Below are positions 26,581 through 34,932 of a DNA stretch of 64,000 nucleotides, one piece after another. The notes under the pieces are model-generated. The model was not told the origin of the DNA. It saw nothing but the letters and a program-made list of their open reading frames with translations, and searched no databases. A program made the position numbers and the translations under genes. How positions within the stretch are numbered: the stretch's first letter is position 1; every line of letters starts with the position of its first letter. Origin of the DNA: Zhongshania sp. (lineage in GTDB: Bacteria; Pseudomonadota; Gammaproteobacteria; Pseudomonadales; Spongiibacteraceae); NCBI RefSeq assembly GCF_029212375.1, contig NZ_JARGNU010000003.1:1-64000 (forward strand), given 5' to 3'.

Positions 26581-28209
26581 ATGAGGAGTTTTCGCAGGCT
26601 GTTGTCCGTCTTTACGGTAACGATGGTATTGTTATTTTCAATAGGGGCTTCGGCGGGTGCTGTTACGAACCTTCTTGATACTTTGGGTGTTACTCGGCTT
26701 TTAACCGGCGTAGGTACGACGGTTGGGACTATTGGAGCTTCTGTATTAGACCCAACAGGTACGGGTGATAACGATTTTCTCGGTGTTGATGCGTTAAATC
26801 CCGAGAATGATCTCGGTGTGACACTTCTTTCTGGAGAGCTACTTGGTTTTGGTAATAAAACCGGCTCTGGTACAGCGCTTCCGTTGGATGCGCTGGGTTT
26901 GTCACAACTAATAGCCGCGCTGGGTTTGAATTATGAAAGTGGGATAGTGACCCAATTGCGTGGGTTAGTTGGGCCAGAGGGGGTGATTATATCACCTGTG
27001 GTGGGTGTTCTTGGCGGGCTCACTGATAGGCTTAATACAGACGGACTTGGCTTGGCGCAGATATTAACTTTACCTAGCTTAGATGACAGTCTTTTAGGTT
27101 TAGCTCTGTTTGGGGAGCCGAATTCAGGTAACGCGAAAGAAGGCGGTTTATTGGGTATTTCATTGCTAACACCGGGATCATCGGGTAATGGCGGTCTGAT
27201 CGGTTTGTCTATTTTGTCGGGAGATAATTCTGGGAATGGTGAGCAGATTGGTATTTCTTTGTTGAGTGGTGATGACAGCGGTAACGGTGATTTTGCCGGT
27301 ATATCACTGCTTTCCGGGAGCAATTCTGGTAATAGCGACAATCTTGGGGTGGCTGTGTTGTCGGGAGATACTGCCGGCAATGGTGATAATTTTGGTGTGG
27401 CCGCATTGAATGGTGATAACTCTGGTAATTCAGATTTCGCTGCGATTGCTGTATTAAACGGCGCTAACTCAGGTAATTCCGACACTATTGCGGTTGGTGC
27501 AATTAACGGCGCTAACTCAGCAAATGGTGGCTTAATTGGCGCCGGCGTTTTGAATGGTCCAGGGTCGGGAAATGGCGGTTTAATCACAGTTGCAGTATTA
27601 AATGAGCCGAGTGCTGGTATTGGTGGTGACGATGCAAGTAATTGTGCGGTAACGGGCGGTGTAGGCTGCTCAGATCGCGTGCAACTGGCCTTGCTGGATG
27701 TGTGTGAAGACTTGGATGCTGATGGTGTTTGCGATGATCAAGATGAGTGTCTAGATACGCCGGCGGGTGCGCCGGTATTTTTAACGGGCTGTCATTTGAC
27801 CGACGATGCGCCCTTGGTACTTAGAGGCGTTAATTTTGAGTTTGATCGCGCTGATTTAACACCGGAATCCTTACCCATTCTTGAGCATGCCGTAAAAGTG
27901 CTGGAAGCGCAGCCAGAAGCTTTGGTGGCAGTAGATGGACACACCGATGCGAAGGGCAGCGATGAATACAATATTCGACTTTCCTACGCTCGTGCAGCCA
28001 CGGTTTATAACTACCTAATCGCTGCCGGCATCGATGAAAAGCGCTTAGCTTATCGTGGCTATGGCGAGTCAGTTCCTGTGGCTAGCAATGAAAATGACGA
28101 TGGCAGTGATAACCCTGTAGGGCGTGCTGAGAACCGTCGCGTTGAGTTGAATATTCTTGATGGCGAGAAGTTTCTGTCTGTTAAAGAGCAGAATGAATCT
28201 GACTATTAA
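26581..28209 (+). CDS. Exported 16-residue-repeat protein with OmpA domain
   Basis: A 542-residue envelope protein. A signal peptide covers residues 1-26 (LLSVFTVTMVLLFSIGASAGA). Residues 27-190 are a hydrophobic, Gly/Leu-rich region without a recognised fold. Residues 205-348 are nine tandem 16-residue repeats of the type GLIGLSILSGDNSGNG, with one or two decayed units before. Residues 375-400 carry an Asp-rich, TSP3-like segment (DLDADGVCDDQDEC) suggesting Ca2+ binding. The C-terminal OmpA domain (about 415-530) has FEFDRADLTPESL, DGHTDAKGSDEYN and NRRVELN, the peptidoglycan-binding motifs. AGAGGA precedes the ATG. The barrel gene follows 97 bp later. I infer a cell-wall-anchored surface or periplasmic protein; the function is unknown. 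Confidence 0.85.
   Translation: MRSFRRLLSVFTVTMVLLFSIGASAGAVTNLLDTLGVTRLLTGVGTTVGTIGASVLDPTGTGDNDFLGVDALNPENDLGVTLLSGELLGFGNKTGSGTALPLDALGLSQLIAALGLNYESGIVTQLRGLVGPEGVIISPVVGVLGGLTDRLNTDGLGLAQILTLPSLDDSLLGLALFGEPNSGNAKEGGLLGISLLTPGSSGNGGLIGLSILSGDNSGNGEQIGISLLSGDDSGNGDFAGISLLSGSNSGNSDNLGVAVLSGDTAGNGDNFGVAALNGDNSGNSDFAAIAVLNGANSGNSDTIAVGAINGANSANGGLIGAGVLNGPGSGNGGLITVAVLNEPSAGIGGDDASNCAVTGGVGCSDRVQLALLDVCEDLDADGVCDDQDECLDTPAGAPVFLTGCHLTDDAPLVLRGVNFEFDRADLTPESLPILEHAVKVLEAQPEALVAVDGHTDAKGSDEYNIRLSYARAATVYNYLIAAGIDEKRLAYRGYGESVPVASNENDDGSDNPVGRAENRRVELNILDGEKFLSVKEQNESDY
27193..27624 (+). repeat. Nine 48-bp in-gene tandem repeats
   Basis: Nine exact-length units (16 codons each) with consensus x-x-I/L/F-G/A-I/V-S/A-L/V-L-S/N-G-x-N/D-S-G-N-G/S. 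Unit length is invariant while the sequence has diverged, so the repeat is under protein-level constraint and is not a recent expansion. The alternating hydrophobic and Gly-Asn pattern suggests stacked beta turns. Confidence 0.9.
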
Positions 28210-28306
28210 TTTCGACGACGGGCTCATCAGCTAGCCCGTCAATCTTCGCTTAATTCAATATGTTTAAAATGGTGCATATTGAGTCTTTACCAAGGGATTT
28301 ATTTTT

Positions 28307-29977
28307 ATGGCAATCGATTTTCCACCGGCGGTACAGCCACAGTTAGCTACGGTTCAATACATAGAGTCTGTGGCGGGAGCATCAGCCTCATATACCGGTT
28401 TGGTCAATGGTTACGAATTGCGAGTATCAGGTACGCACTATTTAAGTAATGACGAGTTAGACGCTATTTTTAACGCGGCTAAAACGCCATCGCAAGCTAT
28501 TTTTCTTATGAACTCACTTGTGTTGCGCAAAGGTCATTTACTCGTGACCATACAGTATGCGCCTGATAGCAATGTTGTTTATGTTCATGCTTTGCAGGGC
28601 AAAGTTGCTGATATTCAAGGTGATGGTATAGAAGAGTTTTTTGCAGGTCTTCTTGGTGATGAGGACTTAACGCGGGCTGAATTTGAACGCGCAAGGGTTA
28701 TGGCGAATGTCAAAAGTCAGCGTAGTGGTTTAGATTACTCCGCGTCTTATCGTGCGGATACCCAGAATCCAGAGGACATAGCGCTGGTTTTTGAGGCGGC
28801 TCCGGTAGAAGATTTCGACGCGACTGATGTGTTCTTTCAGATCGGCAACCAAGGTAGTCGCTACGTTGGCCGCTATTTTGGCGATGTAGGTATTAGCCAT
28901 AATTTTGAAAATGGCACCCGTGCTACGTTGGCTTATGAGACTGCATTTACTGATTTAGGGGAGTCTCGAGAGGGCGAAGATTATCATCGCTTTCAGTTTG
29001 CGGCAGACCGTGCATTTAGCGCTGGTTTATATGGTATTACCGCGAGCCATGCCGAGTATTCCCAAGACTTTGGTATGGTTTCTATTCCTGGTTCGTCATC
29101 AGGTGGCACGCCGCTTTGTGACTTACTTGGTGCCTTGGGTGGGCTTCTCGGTTGTGGATCGGCGTCAGCGACTACACAAAACCTTTCTTTAGATGCGGAT
29201 ATTGATGTGGTGGCACTGACGGGGGAGCAGGTTTTATCTGCTGATCTGACCCATCGTTTTAATCTTTTTGAGCGGGTTGAGTACATCGATTCGCAGATAG
29301 ACGCTGGCGCCTTAGGAAGTTTGCAAGATGAGAAGTACGGTACCCTTGAATTTGGTGCCAAGTATTTCTCGGCTGTACTAGTTAGCGGAAAAACCTTTCG
29401 CTGGTCTGCGCAATTGTCGTTTAAAGCAGGCGTGACGGGAGACAGCGGTACACTTGGTACGGCAACGGAGGACTCGCCTGAGGTTGGGCCGAGCACACGT
29501 ACGTCGAAATTTGTCACGATACTACCTAAGCTTTCTGCAAAACTTCCTGTCACCGATGCATCAGAATTCAATTTGAATTTTTCTGCGCAAATTGCGGACG
29601 AACAACTACCGCAGCAGCAGCAGTGGGTGCTAGGTGGTATGGGTGCGATCAGTGCGTATTTGCCGGGTGTGTTGTCAGGCGATTCGGGCTTTTTTACCGT
29701 GGCAGATTTTACCCATAAATTTACAGTGGGTGGGCTTGATCTAAGCGCCGCAGTATTTGCCGAATACGGTTCTGCGAATTTTGAAAATGCATCTGGTGCC
29801 GCTGGCGATGATCGCAGTATTGCCGATGTTGGTGGTCGTATCGGTGCAAAACTGGGCTGGGGCGTGACGATTGACGCGGTTGCCGCTCGATCAGTGATGG
29901 ATGATGGCTTTGCATCGTCGGAAGAACTGGAAAAGCTTGAGGCTGATTTTTACGTAGTACTCAAAAAAGTATTCTAA
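28307..29977 (+). CDS. TpsB-like (ShlB/FhaC family) outer-membrane protein
   Basis: A 556-residue protein with a POTRA-like N-terminal domain (about 25-110: YELRVSGTHYLSNDELDAIF, then LVTIQYAPDSNVVYVHALQG) and a long beta-barrel region with alternating aromatic/polar strands, ending in the terminal Phe typical of outer-membrane proteins (VLKKVF). Near residue 445 the block LGGMGAISAYLPGVLSGDSG corresponds to the TpsB LGG-x-x-(V)RGY-x-x-G-x-LSGD-x-G loop, but the hallmark Arg is replaced (ISAY). No signal peptide is visible: the frame is closed by TGA 30 bp upstream of the ATG. AAGGGA precedes the ATG at a rather long distance. It probably forms a unit with the preceding repeat protein. BamA-superfamily membership is likely; two-partner secretion activity is inference. 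Confidence 0.72.
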   Translation: MAIDFPPAVQPQLATVQYIESVAGASASYTGLVNGYELRVSGTHYLSNDELDAIFNAAKTPSQAIFLMNSLVLRKGHLLVTIQYAPDSNVVYVHALQGKVADIQGDGIEEFFAGLLGDEDLTRAEFERARVMANVKSQRSGLDYSASYRADTQNPEDIALVFEAAPVEDFDATDVFFQIGNQGSRYVGRYFGDVGISHNFENGTRATLAYETAFTDLGESREGEDYHRFQFAADRAFSAGLYGITASHAEYSQDFGMVSIPGSSSGGTPLCDLLGALGGLLGCGSASATTQNLSLDADIDVVALTGEQVLSADLTHRFNLFERVEYIDSQIDAGALGSLQDEKYGTLEFGAKYFSAVLVSGKTFRWSAQLSFKAGVTGDSGTLGTATEDSPEVGPSTRTSKFVTILPKLSAKLPVTDASEFNLNFSAQIADEQLPQQQQWVLGGMGAISAYLPGVLSGDSGFFTVADFTHKFTVGGLDLSAAVFAEYGSANFENASGAAGDDRSIADVGGRIGAKLGWGVTIDAVAARSVMDDGFASSEELEKLEADFYVVLKKVF

Positions 29978-29989
29978 TTTCCGGCTATG

Positions 29990-30038
29990 AACGGCGGGGT
30001 GTTTTCACTTGTTACAGTGGAAGCCCCGCCGTTTTTTT
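29990..30038 (+). terminator. Rho-independent terminator after the TpsB-like gene
   Basis: ACGGCGGGG (29991-29999) pairs with CCCCGCCGT (30024-30032), with further TTCAC/GTGGAA pairing inside, followed by seven T residues. It closes the two-gene OmpA-repeat/TpsB-like unit. Confidence 0.92.
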
Positions 30039-30097
30039 ATGCTTAAAAAATACTGTTGTGAGGTGAGTGAGTTGACGCGTGTTTATCTGCTGGGATA

Positions 30098-30856
30098 TTA
30101 ACGTAGGCAGCTAAGATAGGATTTAATACAATTGTCTAAGCCTATTTCAATGGCATCAACAGTAAATGCGTGGCCTATAGAGACTTCGAGTAAATTGTGG
30201 ACGCTATTTTTAAATAAAAATAAATTATGCAGGTTTAAATCGTGGCCGGCATTTAAGCCTAAGCCCTGTTCCGCTGCAGTCTCACTGGCAGCAATAAATT
30301 GATTTAAGATGGCGTCTTGTTGTTGGGAGCCAAAGCTTTCTGCGTAAGGTCCGGTATACAGTTCTATGCGGTCTGCGCCCACGTCTTTTGCTAAACGAAT
30401 TTGGCTTGGGTCTGGGTCCATGAAAAGACTAACCCTAATTCCTAAGGTTTTTAGTTCCGCTATGATCGGCGCTAAGCTGTCGCCGTCTTTACGCAGATCG
30501 AAACCGTGGTCTGATGTAAGTTGGCTGTCGGTGTCGGGTACTAATGTGCACTGCGCTGGTTTAGTTAGTCGGACAATGTCCATAAACCCAGGGTAGTCGC
30601 TAACGCCGCGTCTATCACTTTTGGTGGCGGGGGCGAAAGGGTTGCCCTCGATATTAAACTCTACGCCTATCATGCCTGCTAATTCATAGCAGTCGTCAGC
30701 GCGAATATGGCGCTGGTCGGGTCTTGGGTGCACGGTAATCCCGTGCGCGCCGGCAGCAATGCAACGCGCTGCATGGAGTGCGACGCTTGGGTATTCGGTA
30801 TCTCGTGAATTGCGGATTAAGGCAATTTTATTCAGGTTGATACTTAGCGCAGTCAA
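30098..30856 (-). CDS. pdxJ: Pyridoxine 5'-phosphate synthase PdxJ
   Basis: Last step of de novo vitamin B6 synthesis: condenses 1-deoxyxylulose-5-phosphate with 3-amino-1-hydroxyacetone phosphate to pyridoxine 5'-phosphate. The TIM-barrel blocks are clear: LSINLNKIALIRNSR, GITVHPRPDQRHIRADD, EFNIEGNP, CTLVPDTDSQLTSDHGFD, RIELYTGPYA and GLNAGHDLNLHN. Length (252 aa) is close to normal. It is convergent with the TpsB-like gene and lies downstream of the exported cyclophilin on the same strand. Confidence 0.95.
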   Translation of the reverse strand: MTALSINLNKIALIRNSRDTEYPSVALHAARCIAAGAHGITVHPRPDQRHIRADDCYELAGMIGVEFNIEGNPFAPATKSDRRGVSDYPGFMDIVRLTKPAQCTLVPDTDSQLTSDHGFDLRKDGDSLAPIIAELKTLGIRVSLFMDPDPSQIRLAKDVGADRIELYTGPYAESFGSQQQDAILNQFIAASETAAEQGLGLNAGHDLNLHNLFLFKNSVHNLLEVSIGHAFTVDAIEIGLDNCIKSYLSCLR

Positions 30857-30890
30857 AATGACCCCTCGCGCCTAGGCGCAATATTTTCGC

Positions 30891-31460
30891 TTACTTGAGT
30901 GTAGTGCTGATAATCAGAATGGGTTCAACTGGCACGTCTTCCATGCCGCCAGCGGAGTGGGTGCTGCTTATGGCAATGTCGCGAACAATATTCTGGCCTT
31001 CTATCACATTGCCGAATACTGCGTAGCCGTCACGACCCATGCGCGAGTCTAAATCAAGATTCATGCGCATATTTATATAGAACTGTGAGCGGGCGCTATT
31101 TGGGTCGTCGGTGCGTGCCATGGCAACCGTCCAGCGATCATTTCTCAGTTTACTGGTTTTTGACTCGTTAATAATACTCTCTCCATTGGGCTTTTCGACC
31201 AAATCGGGAGTAAAACCGCCGCCCTGAACAGCAAAACGGCGGATAACACGGTGAAAGATGGTGCCGTTGTAAAACCCACTTTTAACATACCCTAGAAAGT
31301 TTTCCACGGTAATGGGGGCTTTGTCAGGTAATAACTCGATCGTGATGTTGCCCTTGGATGTTTCCAGCACCACAATTGGATTCCCTGATGTCTCCTCGCT
31401 GACGGCGAGTGTCGAGCATAGGCTGCAAAGGGTGAGTATGAGTGCTGGAAAAATTCGCAT
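30891..31460 (-). CDS. Exported cyclophilin-type peptidyl-prolyl isomerase
   Basis: A periplasmic cyclophilin (189 aa). The signal peptide is FPALILTLCSLCSTLAVS-EE, cleaved near residue 21. Cyclophilin motifs: [53 protein letters not shown] and VFGNVIEGQNIV. It is similar to PpiA of other Gammaproteobacteria and to the cytoplasmic PpiB at 19703. It begins 2 bp after the SH3-domain gene ends, so the two envelope proteins are cotranscribed. Confidence 0.92.
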   Translation of the reverse strand: MRIFPALILTLCSLCSTLAVSEETSGNPIVVLETSKGNITIELLPDKAPITVENFLGYVKSGFYNGTIFHRVIRRFAVQGGGFTPDLVEKPNGESIINESKTSKLRNDRWTVAMARTDDPNSARSQFYINMRMNLDLDSRMGRDGYAVFGNVIEGQNIVRDIAISSTHSAGGMEDVPVEPILIISTTLK

Positions 31461-31462
31461 GT

Positions 31463-32146
31463 TCAGCTCCAGTCAGAACGACGTTTAGGCATCATGCGCG
31501 GAACAATCAGTGACAGCATTACGCCAATGAGAACAGCGAATGCTCCGTTTAAGAAGAATTCATTTTCTTTGTTTTCACGCAGTCGGGCGTTATCAGTTTT
31601 TAATACGTCAACTTCGCTGCTTAGCATTTGATTGGACTCAAGCAATCGGCGGTTATCTTCGTCTAATTTAATGCTGTTGGCAGAGATGCGTTTGATTTCT
31701 TCGAGTTCTTCCCCAAGCGCGGAATTTTCGTTTTTAAGGTCTTCAGCGACACTGCTAGTTTCTTGGCTGTTCTGGGTGGTGTTTTCTAGCTTGGCACGCA
31801 AATCTTTATTGGTGGTACTTAGCTCGTCAATAAGCTTTTTATTGCTATCTAGCTGACTGCGGGCGGAGGGTGAGGTCACCAAGTAATGGCTGGGTAGCCA
31901 TCCCTCTACGCCTTTGTCGGTACGAACTTGAGAGTAACCGCTGTCTTCATTCGTGCTGAGGAGGTCGAGTTTCTCACCGCTGGGTAGGCCGCGATGAATG
32001 ATGCGGTATTTTGAGCCGTCGCCAACGCGTAGCGGCACGTAAATTTTGTCGCTGATATAACGGGTTTCTGCAATAGACGCACTTGCCAGGCTGAATAAGA
32101 CTGCGGATACGCCGAATAAAATTGATTTTTTCACTAGATTTTCCAC
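31463..32146 (-). CDS. YgiM-type SH3 domain protein (TIGR04211-like)
   Basis: A 227-residue envelope protein. A signal peptide or N-terminal anchor (about residues 8-26) is followed by a bacterial SH3 domain at about 27-92 (RYISDKIYVPLRVGDGSKYR, then GWLPSHYLV). A long coiled coil follows at about 95-195, and a C-terminal membrane helix (FLNGAFAVLIGVMLSLIVPR) with a basic tail. This is the architecture of E. coli YgiM and the TIGR04211 family. The function is uncertain. It is upstream of, and nearly overlapping, the exported cyclophilin. Confidence 0.9.
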   Translation of the reverse strand: MENLVKKSILFGVSAVLFSLASASIAETRYISDKIYVPLRVGDGSKYRIIHRGLPSGEKLDLLSTNEDSGYSQVRTDKGVEGWLPSHYLVTSPSARSQLDSNKKLIDELSTTNKDLRAKLENTTQNSQETSSVAEDLKNENSALGEELEEIKRISANSIKLDEDNRRLLESNQMLSSEVDVLKTDNARLRENKENEFFLNGAFAVLIGVMLSLIVPRMMPKRRSDWS

Positions 32147-32218
32147 GTTAATAAACTGCGGTAAATATTTAACAATGAAGGATAAAGCAGTTGCCAGAGT
32201 AGTTCAATTTCCACTTTG

Positions 32219-32518
32219 TTATGGCAGTACTTTTTTATACGGTTTAACCGTCACTTTGGCGTATACGCCAGCTTCAATGTAAGGGTCGGTGTCTGCCCAT
32301 TGTTGGGCGGCTTCTAACGATGGGAATTCCGCGACGATTAAACTGCCAGTAAAGCCTGCCTCGCCAGGGTCTTCACTGTCGATTGCGGGGTGCGGGCCAG
32401 CAAGTATCAAGCGGCCTTGGTTTTTTAGTTCTTGTAAACGAGCGATATGAGCTGTTCGAGCACTTGCCCGCTTACTGAGACTGTCCGTGACGTCTTCGCT
32501 AATGACTGCGTATAACAT
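32219..32518 (-). CDS. yciI: YciI family protein
   Basis: A 99-residue cytoplasmic protein of the YciI-like ferredoxin-fold family. Seen: R-x2-H-x2[18 protein letters not shown] (the conserved H and the GRL-x-x-AGP block), a [10 protein letters not shown] strand and the DPYIEAGVY motif with the conserved Asp. In Gammaproteobacteria YciI commonly neighbours the septation-type membrane protein gene, as here (8 bp downstream of the VC0807-type gene). The biochemical role is not established. Confidence 0.9.
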   Translation of the reverse strand: MLYAVISEDVTDSLSKRASARTAHIARLQELKNQGRLILAGPHPAIDSEDPGEAGFTGSLIVAEFPSLEAAQQWADTDPYIEAGVYAKVTVKPYKKVLP

Positions 32519-32526
32519 ATTGATTC

Positions 32527-33228
32527 CTAATGTATTCTGAAAATATCGTCAAAACTGAGACCGGTTAATTTTTCAATTTGCTTTACTAAGTAAAACAGTG
32601 CGCCGAGCATCACTAGGGTGCAGGGTAGGGCTATGACTGGGAAACTCAGCCCCGTCATTTTACCTAATTCGGCGCTGTATTCTGCAGTGCCGGGTGGGCT
32701 GACAAGCAGGACTTTAGCGAGAATATAGTTAAGGGTCGCAGAGAGGAAAAAGGAAAATGCGACTAAATACGTAGCATTGCGAAGCGCCATGTCAAACAGA
32801 GTAGTGTTGCCATGCTCATGAAGCGCGGTACTTATTTTGTCGGTGTAAATGACTTCGTCGTTGAACAGAAAGGTTTTGATCAGCGGGTAGGGGGTATACA
32901 GTGAAAATAGGGTGGCGATACCAATAATCGCGGGTATGCTAGCCTCTTTAATGGCGATGTATTCAGCGTCTAATTCTAATAGGCTAATACCGCCGGTTAG
33001 TAGCACGCTGATAAAGCCCAGAACTGCAAAAATATTGGCACGACGAGTTTTGATAAAGTCGTAAACACCAAAGGCCAGTGGGAAGGCGAGGGCAATCACG
33101 ATACTATAGCGGGGGCCGAGATACAGCTCGCTACTGAGTTTGGTTAATATCAGGGTCGGTATTATGATGTTGAACAATAAATTAACAACAACACCGTGTT
33201 GTTGTTTCTTGCGTGCCTGCTCCGGCAT
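32527..33228 (-). CDS. VC0807-type multipass membrane protein
   Basis: A 233-residue inner-membrane protein with about six helices. The N-terminal block [20 protein letters not shown] and the following [18 protein letters not shown] and [17 protein letters not shown] fit proteins annotated as VC0807 family. The ATG at 33228 ([12 protein letters not shown]) is chosen because AGGAAG lies just upstream; an earlier in-frame ATG would add 44 residues lacking family features. It occupies the place where YciB (septation protein A) is usually found next to yciI, so a related envelope role is possible but unproven. Confidence 0.75.
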   Translation of the reverse strand: MPEQARKKQQHGVVVNLLFNIIIPTLILTKLSSELYLGPRYSIVIALAFPLAFGVYDFIKTRRANIFAVLGFISVLLTGGISLLELDAEYIAIKEASIPAIIGIATLFSLYTPYPLIKTFLFNDEVIYTDKISTALHEHGNTTLFDMALRNATYLVAFSFFLSATLNYILAKVLLVSPPGTAEYSAELGKMTGLSFPVIALPCTLVMLGALFYLVKQIEKLTGLSFDDIFRIH

Positions 33229-33381
33229 ATTGCTTCCTATTTGACGTAATCGTCTGGTGTGCAGTTTACTATAACTGCCTGATGTTAAAGGAGTGCCGTT
33301 GGCGTTGTGTGACGCGGCGGTGATTATCCGTCCACTATACCTATTTTCAAATTTCATCACTAGCCTCCAAGGGGATTCGGT

Positions 33382-34218
33382 TTGATCGTTGATTTACATA
33401 CCCATACCACGGCTTCAGATGGTGGCTTGTCGCCACAAGAGCTGGTTCAGCGCGCCCGCGAGCGCGGGGTGCAGTTATTGGCGATTACCGATCACGATAC
33501 CGTTGCCGGTTTTGCCGCGCTGCAGGCTGACGCTGGCGATGAAATGCAGTTGCTGGCTGGCATTGAACTGTCTTGTACGTGGTCTGGCGTGAATGTGCAT
33601 GTGCTGGGCTTGGGTGTGGATATTAATCAACCTGCTTTGGTTGGGGAGTTAGAGGCTCAGCGCAGTGCCCGCGATGCCCGCGCACTCATTATTGCCGAGC
33701 GCTTGGATAAATTGGGTTTTGTTGGCAGTTATGCGGCGGCCTCTGAATTGGCTGCGGGACGCGCCATTGGGCGGCCAGATTTTGCCCGTTTTTTGGTGTC
33801 TGCGGGCCATGTAGACTCAATGGCAACCGCCTTTGATAAATACCTTGGCGCCGGCAAGGCGGGCGATATCAAGGCCATGTGGCCGGCATTAAGCGAGGTG
33901 GTGAGCTGGATTCGCGCAGCGGGCGGTGTTGCAGTAATCGCGCACCCACTCCATTACAAAATGACCAACGCCAAGTTGCGCCGTATGCTGACGGAATTTA
34001 AGGAGGCCGGCGGCGAAGGGCTGGAGGTTTGCAATGGCCGGCCGTCGCCGCAGGATTTGGGTTATTTACGGCAGTTGTGCCAACAGTTTGAGCTAGAGGC
34101 CTCGGCGGGGAGCGATTTTCATAATCCCAGTAGCTGGTCTGAGTTGGGGTGCGACGCAAAGATTGTGGCGCCCTGTAAGCCAGTTTGGGAACGTTGGCTT
34201 ACACCTGTAGCGCAGTGA
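33382..34218 (+). CDS. rnm: PHP-domain 5'-3' exoribonuclease (RNase AM / YciV)
   Basis: Metal-dependent PHP-fold phosphoesterase (278 aa). The four PHP motifs are visible: DLHTHTTASDG, ITDHDT, GIELSC and, near the C-terminus, GSDFHNPSSW. E. coli YciV/TrpH (RNase AM) trims 5' ends of 5S and 23S rRNA and degrades 3',5'-bisphosphonucleotides. The start is TTG at 33382 with AAGGGG seven bases upstream. It leads the operon rnm-yciO-scpA-scpB-rluB, a conserved gammaproteobacterial order. Confidence 0.9.
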   Translation: MIVDLHTHTTASDGGLSPQELVQRARERGVQLLAITDHDTVAGFAALQADAGDEMQLLAGIELSCTWSGVNVHVLGLGVDINQPALVGELEAQRSARDARALIIAERLDKLGFVGSYAAASELAAGRAIGRPDFARFLVSAGHVDSMATAFDKYLGAGKAGDIKAMWPALSEVVSWIRAAGGVAVIAHPLHYKMTNAKLRRMLTEFKEAGGEGLEVCNGRPSPQDLGYLRQLCQQFELEASAGSDFHNPSSWSELGCDAKIVAPCKPVWERWLTPVAQ

Positions 34219-34239
34219 TGATAATTTAGGGAGGCTTCA

Positions 34240-34869
34240 GTGAGCCAATTTTTTCAGATACACCCAGAAAACCCGCAGGCCCGCCTCATAAAGCAAGCGG
34301 CAGATATTATTCGTGGTGGTGGTGTTGTGGCCTACCCAACGGATTCGGCCTACGCCTTGGGTTGTCATTTGGGCGACAAAAATGCACTTGAGCGGGTGCG
34401 CGCGATTCGCCGCCTTGACGACAAACACAATTTTACATTGATGTGCAGTGATCTCTCGGAATTAGGCACTTACGCCAAGGTTGATAACACCGCCTTTCGG
34501 CTTTTAAAGGGGCTTATTCCCGGGCCCTACACCTTTATTTTGAGGGCAACACCAGAAGTGCCTAAGCGCTTGCTGCAACCCAAGCGCAAAAGCGTCGGGC
34601 TGCGGGTGCCCGCCAATCAGATTTGCTTGGATTTACTGGCAGAACTCGGCGAGCCGTTGATGAGCGTTAGCCTTATTCTGCCAGGTGAAGATCTGCCAAT
34701 GACCGATCCCTACGATATTCGCGATACCATCGGTAATTTGGTTGATTTAGTGATTGATGGCGGTTATTGCGGTATGGAGGCGACGTCGGTCATCGATTTA
34801 ATCGACGAAGTTCCGGTAATAATACGCAGAGGCCTCGGAGACGTCAGTCAATTTGAGGATTCGCTGTGA
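34240..34869 (+). CDS. yciO: Sua5/YciO/YrdC family protein
   Basis: A 209-residue YrdC-fold protein of the YciO subgroup. The YrdC block is present: GGVVAYPTDSAYALGCHLGD, RLDDKHNFTLMCSDL, LIPGPYTFILRAT and GLRVPANQICLDLL. YrdC/TsaC enzymes make threonylcarbamoyl-AMP for tRNA t6A37; YciO paralogues share the fold, but their physiological role is less clear. The start is GTG at 34240 with GGGAGG upstream. Second gene of the rnm-rluB operon. Confidence 0.92.
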   Translation: MSQFFQIHPENPQARLIKQAADIIRGGGVVAYPTDSAYALGCHLGDKNALERVRAIRRLDDKHNFTLMCSDLSELGTYAKVDNTAFRLLKGLIPGPYTFILRATPEVPKRLLQPKRKSVGLRVPANQICLDLLAELGEPLMSVSLILPGEDLPMTDPYDIRDTIGNLVDLVIDGGYCGMEATSVIDLIDEVPVIIRRGLGDVSQFEDSL

Positions 34870-34932
34870 CCGGCGGCGAGATCCACGTATAATCCGGCCC
34901 TTGGTGGATGATATCGTGAGATCTCAGTAATA

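Noticed and set aside
26345-26584. 79-residue frame ahead of the OmpA-repeat gene
   Set aside because: Arg/Phe-rich with no family features, no good ribosome-binding site, and it overlaps the start of a well-supported gene.
26931-27587. Minus-strand 218-residue open frame
   Set aside because: It is the mirror of the 48-bp repeats of the OmpA-repeat gene; the Pro/Leu-rich peptide arises from codon bias on the opposite strand.
28993-29571. Minus-strand 192-residue frame inside the TpsB-like gene
   Set aside because: It is a shadow of the barrel coding sequence with no start signal or family features.
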